DNA of 64,000 bases, taken from assembly GCF_047948215.1 (NCBI RefSeq), contig NC_134463.1:59393701-59457700 (forward strand), written 5' to 3'. Each line of letters opens with the position of its first letter. The first letter of the stretch is position 1. Positions 57,451-64,000 of this stretch are shown here, piece by piece. The position numbers were made by a program, and so were the translations under genes. The stretch is from Lycorma delicatula. Its lineage: Eukaryota; Arthropoda; Insecta; Hemiptera; Fulgoridae. Below the pieces are notes generated by a model, which worked only from the letters and a program-made list of their open reading frames with translations, had not been told where the DNA came from and made no database searches.

Positions 57451-59571
57451 GACTAAAAAGGGTATATTGATTTCTTGCTTTTCAGTTCCAGTTTTTCTTA
57501 TAGCTCTCATGTATATAAAGCATCTGAGCATCATTAATCAGAGTCGCTTTCTGTGGGATAACATTTATTTGATTCCTTTAATGAACAGATTGGAAATATC
57601 AATTGCAGGGTTCAGTATTACTTCTATTTCTGTGGAATTCAGTTAGTGATATGCAACTTTATATTGTGCTGGTTATGAAGTAGACAATAGGAAATTACTT
57701 TACATCTTGTCTTTCCTTACAGCCTGGCATAGAATTCATGATTTTCTTTAGAAAGGGTGTGATATTTCTAGAAATAACTTGTTTTTTATGTTGGGTTACC
57801 TGCAATCTTCCTGGTTATAGCACCTGAACATATATTTAACTCTAATTACTTAATTTCATTAAATAAAAAAGAAAATTATTTTTTCATTGATGAAAAAACA
57901 AAGATTTTTTTTATTCATTATCAGAATAACCTGACCAGTATTTGTCAATTTGTCATGGTCCATACAGATTACACTGATTTAAATGTGTACTTTTCAAATG
58001 TTTGATTTAATATCATTAAAATATGTTCGTTGTGTTAAAGCATCATGATTGATTTGGTTGCACGTAAAGAATTATTGTGATATTAATCCAGAATTATAAA
58101 TTGATTTAAAATTTTTCACTAAAATGTTGTTAATTTATATAAATAAGTAATTTTATTGTATGATTTATATTAATATTTTTTTATATAATTATCATTTTTA
58201 CCATGCTTTCTAAAATGATACCTTTTTCAAATTTAATAAGTAGCAATTTACTTATATTTAGAATTATAACCAGAATATTTAAGTTTTTTGATTCACTTTT
58301 TATAATTTTTTGCACATAATTTTATTTATTTTAATATAAAAATAAAAAATATTAAAATTGTATTTAAAATTTCAACCATAAAACACAAAATTAACTTAAT
58401 TTTAATGAAAGTTAACAAAAGAAAACAATCTTTTCTTAATTTTCAATTGTGTAAATAACTTCTTCTTTCATTGATGCATCTTAGTGGTTCAAGTTCTGAA
58501 TATCTGCTAACTTTCAACTTTATGGAAAATCTTTAAAACTGAAATAATTTTTGGATATGATTTTAGTAATTACTGACATGGTAATTTTTGTTTGTTTTAT
58601 TGCATACAATTTTATAAGATAAATGAAAATATAATTATATTCTTAGTTCATGAAATAAAAATGGGTTAATGCATTATTTACTGATAGTAACGTAATGCAC
58701 TCACTTTCAGTTGATGTCTAATTTTATTAATTATAATTTGAGTACATTTTAGTGTATTACGTACTTCATTAATGATCTTATTTATTGTATGTAAAATTTT
58801 TTTTATTTTTTTATTAATTTGTTTTATGTATATGTAACTTGAGTCCTTTCTTATATGTGTATATCTTTTACAGTACCAACTAACTTAGTTGCCTTCATCA
58901 CATCCTTATATATAAAAAAATGCACTGCTAAATTAAATACATTATAAATTAATAAATAAAATATCTGTGTAAAGTAATATTTATACATTAAAATATTTAT
59001 ATATCACATATAGTACATCTTTAATAACCTACTTGTGCATTACTGGTATGTTTGTTGCAGAAAATACATATTTATATATTACCATAAAACATTTAATATT
59101 GATTGCACTATTTAATGCTTTTATTTTTGTTTTTTTATTATTAAAAAATAGTACTATATAAAAAATATAGTTTTGTAAATAATTTGTTAATTTTTAGTTT
59201 TCATTAATTAAATTTTATTCATGAATTTAAAAAAAAATTATTTTAGATTTTTGGTATCCATGTAAATACATTTTTTTTCATATCAACATCCTTTGAGGTC
59301 CTCTAGTCCAAATAAGGGGTTTCAGAAAATGCTACAATTTAATGATATCCGTCCTAGAGGTTTGACCATCTTCAGAAATTTAAAAATTTAACTATTCCAT
59401 TTTTGTTGTATGGATCCCTCTGTATATCTATAATTTTCTAAATGCTGATTAAGACACCACGAAATGGCATGTAAGGCCCATTGAAGGCCTTTGAAGAATG
59501 CAACTTCCTATAATTTTTATTATTGGAATGAGTGGTGGTAAAAAAAGTCACTGTTTTATAGAAATGGCAAA

Positions 59572-60251
59572 TTAAACCTTCAGACAGGGAGCACGTGAAT
59601 GTCACGCACATGTTAAGTTGTATGTATCTGCAAGTGGACGTGACAGTCTCGCAGTGCTTGCTTCAAAACTTCATAACACTGCCATCTCGTAATGTGTATT
59701 TGAACAACTGGCTCTGTTATCACAAGGCTTTGTTCTTCCCCTCCGTGTTTTTATAACTACGTAGGATTGCATATCGGTGAAGAAATACGATTTTGTTCTA
59801 CAAAGTTGAATGCTCTTCTTTCAGTCAGTTGCGTCAGCTGTGAGTAAATGAAAATGGCGGGGTCAAGCACGTCGCGTAATCTTACATCGGAACAAATTAT
59901 TGAATGTTTAGATGAGACGTGTGACAGTAACATTAGAATATTTGATAGTGACGAAAGTGATAAAGATTTTGTGCCAGAAAATCATAATGAAAATAAAGAA
60001 GATTTTGAACAGAGTAGTGGCTATAGTGATGACGATATTGATATACAAGTGAAGCGTACAAGAAAAGACATAGATTGGAGATGGGAAAGAGTGGATGATT
60101 CTTCTGCTGAAAATTTGGTTTAAATTGGTGTAATAGTTTCGAAGCTATAATTTTTTACTTTTAGTACTGTAATACAGCTGCTGGTTGGGCATTTAAATTA
60201 CCGGCAGTAGGGTAGGGCTTTAAAAATTTAAATACCGGCTTGAAGGGTTAA
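59572..60251 (+). mobile_element. piggyBac-family element, internally deleted (680 bp)
   Basis: Both edges are TTAA (59572..59575 and 60248..60251), the obligatory piggyBac target. Next to them are short inverted ends: ACCTTCAGACAGG on the left and, read on the opposite strand, CCCTTCAAGCCGG on the right. Inside is the start of a piggyBac-type transposase frame, but the catalytic part is missing. This is a non-autonomous derivative that kept both termini and the 5' coding end. Confidence 0.85.
59848..60123 (+). pseudogene. piggyBac transposase N-terminal remnant
   Basis: An open frame of 91 codons begins MKMAGSSTSRNLTSEQIIEC, followed by an acidic stretch with D-S-D-E-S-D and F-V-P-E (IRIFDSDESDKDFVPEN). 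It stops soon after KRTRKDIDWRWERVDDSS. The acidic S/D/E-rich N-terminus with an initial L-T-S/D-E-x-I motif, leading into a W-containing segment, is the usual start of piggyBac-like transposases. The DDD catalytic core that normally follows is absent because of an internal deletion. The start is the first ATG; the second ATG two codons later is equally possible. Confidence 0.75.
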
Positions 60252-63200
60252 TTAATCTTAAAATACTGGAAATTTTTTTTCATAGGATCTTTGCCTTCTC
60301 AGAAGCACTTGCAGAAACTTCATTGAAGAAGATGTTACGTATTAGAAATGAAAGTTGCTAAGAAAAAAGAGATTGCAGTATTCTGAAAACCAAACAATTT
60401 AATATTTAACGTTTTATCATACTATTCAATGAATAATAAATTCCTAATTAATTAAATACTTCCTGATTTACCTTCCATTGTACAGATTATTATTGCTAAG
60501 TCAGTATTAATCTTTTTCTATTTTTGAAGAACAAGATAGATTTTTAGTTTTTTTTTTTGGTTCTTATGATGAATGAAAATCTTCTAGAGTACAAAAATGT
60601 AGGCATAAGTTGTGTATATGTATTAGGAAGCCCAAATTTATCATTTAAGCTCAAAATTGGCCACTTTGTATGGCCACTGGGTAAGAAATGAATCCCTGGG
60701 TAGATCTATAGACAAAGCCAGTGTGAATTTAAGGAAGAAGGTGAATAATTTGAATGAAATAATATACTGTTGTACAATCACAAAGCGAGACAAATAATTC
60801 TACCCAAAGGAGTGCTTCAAGGTTCTTTTCCAGACAATAAGTATCTAATACAACCATATTTTCTCAGAAGATATATATATAATATATATATATATACCCA
60901 GGATGGGAGCAACACATTATTAATCAGTGATTTTATATTGACTGGAATACATGCTCCAAGAAAGTACCTTTCCTTCTGATATTAAAGAACTGAGAACAGA
61001 CTCAGATTTCACTAAGAAAACTGTATCCATTCCAGAATTGACCAAAATGCAGAAATACAAATCAATTCCTTTGCTCTCATAGAGCATAAGAGCTAAGTTA
61101 TCCATCAAGTTAAATGTAAATTCACTGTTCTGCCATTTGTTGGATCACTGCCAGCGAATGAAAAAAATCTATTAAAAGATAAAAACCTATTATCTAAAAA
61201 TCTATTAAAAAAAACTCCGTGGAGTATTGTTTCAGATTTTATTGTGTTGGTTTTTAAATCACAGAAAAATTGTTCCCAAATATTTAATTATTTTTAATAG
61301 TAAAAAAAATTTTTCAAGAAAATATTTTATTCCCAAATCACTAATAATATATTTTAAGTTATGTTCAAATAAGAAGGTGGATTTATCCATCATTCATGTG
61401 TGGATATTAATTTAGCCCCTGTAAGGACTGTATAAAGTTACGTGATAATATTTTAATCAAATTGTTAAATTTATAAATATACTCTTTTGTTTTTTTCTTT
61501 AATGATAATTTTACATGTACTGTTAATAAAATTTCATGCAGAAATCTGAAAAATATACAAATTTTTGTAATTGTAATATTGGATTTATATTGTTTATGTA
61601 TCACAGAGTCTAAATGGTACTTCAAAAATATTTAGATCAGAATTAATAAAATAATAATACATACTGAATAATTGTAATGTAATTATACTCTAATTGTAAA
61701 TATTATTGTACTTAAAATAAATTTAATTACAAAGAAAAATCATGGTAAAATTTGTAATTATTTGCAAGTGATATTGTTTATTATTCATATCTGTAATAAT
61801 GATCATTATATTAACAATCAAATATAGTAAAATGTAATAAATAATTAAGAAAATTAATATTAAAAAAATATATAATAATTGGCCAAAGAAAATTTTATGA
61901 ATTGATTACACTTATACTTATGACTGTAATAATGTTAATGTGTATTATGATTAAAATTTATTGTAATATGTATTATTTTATTTAAAACTGTAAAAAAAGA
62001 ATAAATAAATGACCTATCCATGAATATACTGCTGCACTGCTTATTAATTTTTCCATTAATATTTGGGAAATAACAATGATGGCTCTTTTTTACCATATTA
62101 TAAAAAGACCATACAGTAAAACATGAGTAATTCAGGCTATAATTTTATATATCATTATATATAGACATTTGATATAGTTTAATTTAATTTAAGTGTTTTA
62201 TTTTTTATACAATCTATTACAAATTTTGTCTTTTTAATTATTTTTATTGAGCTTTGTGTAAAACAACAGATTTTTTTATTCTAAATGTTAAATTAAATTG
62301 ATATAAAATTTACAGAAATTTGCAATAAACATTGAAAATATATTTTGGAAGAATAATTCATCTTAATTTGAAAATGATTTGTTAATCAGTTCTAATCTTT
62401 TAAAAAGTCATCATGTTTTGTCATAATAATTAACAAATATTTAAAATTGATGTGCAGTAATGCATATCAATAAGTTGAAAGTAATGTAAGCATTAGTGTG
62501 AGGACCCCTTACTTGAATCAGAAAAACAACATTTTGAAAATAAAATTTTGTTAAGAAATTCAACAAGAGAAATTAAAAAAAAACAGACTGATCAGATTTA
62601 CTCTTAATTCTGAACCAATTAAGTTTATTTCATATGTTAGTTTGACTGCTTTTAAATATTTTAATACCTTGTCGATTTTGGTTACTTTATCATTTCAATC
62701 ATCACCAGTTATGCATGGAAATTAAAAATTTATGTATGCAGTGCCATATAATGAAAAGGATCAAAAATATTAATGAAACAGTACATGGCAGATACCCATT
62801 AGATAGATTGAAGGATCACAAAGTGACAAGGAGAAATCCATACATTAACAAGTGTGTCATAAATTCAAAATTTGACTTCAACTTTGCTTAACCGATGATT
62901 TCCATGAGAATATTACATCTTTTATGTGTAATAGCTAATTGCTAAAATGGAGATTGAAATGAAATTGTCACCATATTTGTATTTGTTAACAATATTTTTA
63001 ATTGTGGATGATGCGTAATTTTTAACAATATAGAATTAATTCAAACCAATTAAAATTATGGTTAAATGAGAGTGGATGGATTCCCCATTTTACTAAGAAC
63101 TTTTTTGCAAAAAATCCAAAATTTATAATCAAAATTTTTTATAGTTTTTATTTTATTAAATAAGAATAACTAAGATAATCTTAAAAATTGATGCTCATCT

Positions 63201-63639
63201 TAATAAACTATCAAATTTTCCTAATAAGTTGCATCAAATTTAAAAAAGAAAATAAGTAACAAAACATTTCATTATTCAAAACAACTAATTAAAACATACT
63301 TTCAGAATATACAGTATATAGAAAACTAACAGTGACAGACATTCTTGTTCACATTTTAGACTACCTAATCCCCATGTAAACTATCTTTATTTGGAAGTAT
63401 GAACCTCAGATTACTAATAAGTAGTCTATGGATAAGTTATGAATCTGAAAGCCACGTAGCGATATTTAAAATAATATAATATCTGAACAAAGAAACATAA
63501 CTGGACACACATAAAATAAATAAAGGTAAAGAAAACAAAAAATGCATCATACTAACATACATAAACAAAGCTAGAGAAAATTACTAATGAGTTAAAAGAA
63601 TCTGGGTACAGTGTTAACTTTCACAACAAACAAAACAAA
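60252..63639. other. Gene-free AT-rich interval
   Basis: No gene recognised. A (TA)n stretch lies near 60868..60896. The blocks 60650..61150 and 62460..62880 are slightly less AT-rich and may be decayed repeats, without any motif I can name. Confidence 0.55.
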
Positions 63640-64000
63640 TTATTATTAAAAAAAAGTCTGAAATGAATTCAGATTCGAACCGATGTGCCATTCCGTTGTA
63701 AGATCAAATATTTCATTAATTACAATTTTATTTGGCTATAACCCTGGAACCAGTGAAAATAAGAACCACTTATGTATTTAGTTTAAAAACGCTCAATGAG
63801 GTCTTATTACTGTAGTTAAGAAAAAGGTTTTTTTGGGCAATTTTGTCACAGTTGATTGCAATCAAATGGGGAGATGCACAACTAGACGTTACAAGGTCCT
63901 AAATCAAAAATTTCAACATTCTACGATTAATCGTTTTTCAGTTATGCGAGATATTTACGTACGTACATACAGACGTCACGCCGAAACTAGTCAAAATGGA
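63640..64000. repeat. Dispersed repeat entering the right edge
   Basis: Markedly less AT-rich. Phrases such as GATTCGAACCGATGTGCCAT, GGAGATGCACAACTAGACGT, TTACAAGGTCCTAAATC and CATACAGACGTCACGCCGAA look like part of an abundant insect transposon (non-coding end). It continues beyond the window and has no readable protein here. Confidence 0.5.

Larger units (their letters stand above)
53711..59571. other. Gene-free AT-rich interval
   Basis: No gene recognised. A less AT-rich block at 54260..54560 is unexplained. Two hairpins (56055..56117 and 57417..57450) are the clearest structures. Confidence 0.55.

Noticed and set aside
42250..64000. Search for a second cellular gene downstream
   Set aside because: No set of phase-compatible exons or recognisable domain was found on either strand; only viral and transposon remnants.

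Overview
The window is AT-rich animal nuclear DNA. It has short exons with GT..AG boundaries separated by long AT-rich introns full of decayed transposons. The protein, the transposon families (Merlin, piggyBac, mariner, several LINEs, tRNA-type SINEs) and a densovirus-like insertion all point to an insect. A hemipteran is my guess from the look of the repeats, not something I could test.

One cellular gene is convincingly present: the 3' part of a centaurin-gamma / AGAP ArfGAP gene (Drosophila CenG1A type) on the + strand, 5322..41144. I read 14 exons whose phases all join without a stop, giving 762 codons plus TGA. In order they encode the second half of a Ras/Miro-like GTPase domain, a low-complexity S/T/P/N-rich linker, a PH domain split by a long insert, a C-x2-C-x16-C-x2-C ArfGAP zinc finger, ankyrin repeats and a Q/H-rich tail. 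The 5' exons (P-loop and switch regions of the GTPase domain) lie to the left of the window. The protein is expected to act at endosomal or Golgi membranes, stimulating GTP hydrolysis on Arf proteins.

Layout. 1..5321: upstream intron with a LINE scrap at the left edge and a broken Merlin element (about 2142..3226). 5322..41144: the AGAP gene. Its introns hold SINE-like copies (8866..9003, 13975..14105, 30360..30534), a 199-bp tandem duplication (12796..13193), four antisense LINE remnants (17345..18110, 25370..26219, 29200..31820, 38870..39520), a degraded mariner-like piece (39540..40650) and microsatellites. Intron 12 also holds a diverged duplicate of the gene's own C-terminal coding end and 3' UTR. 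41145..64000: 3' UTR, then gene-poor DNA with a densovirus NS1-like endogenous viral element (about 43930..44800), a mariner-like transposase C-terminus (45815..46350), an internally deleted piggyBac element bounded by TTAA (59572..60251), other decayed repeats, several clean hairpins, and part of a repeat running off the right edge.

Most interesting items: (1) the intron-12 copy of the terminal coding segment, which could be spliced in frame as an alternative last exon giving an ankyrin-less isoform; (2) the densovirus-derived insertion; (3) intronic and intergenic hairpins of pre-miRNA size; (4) SINE-like repeats that share a 3' tail but carry different heads.
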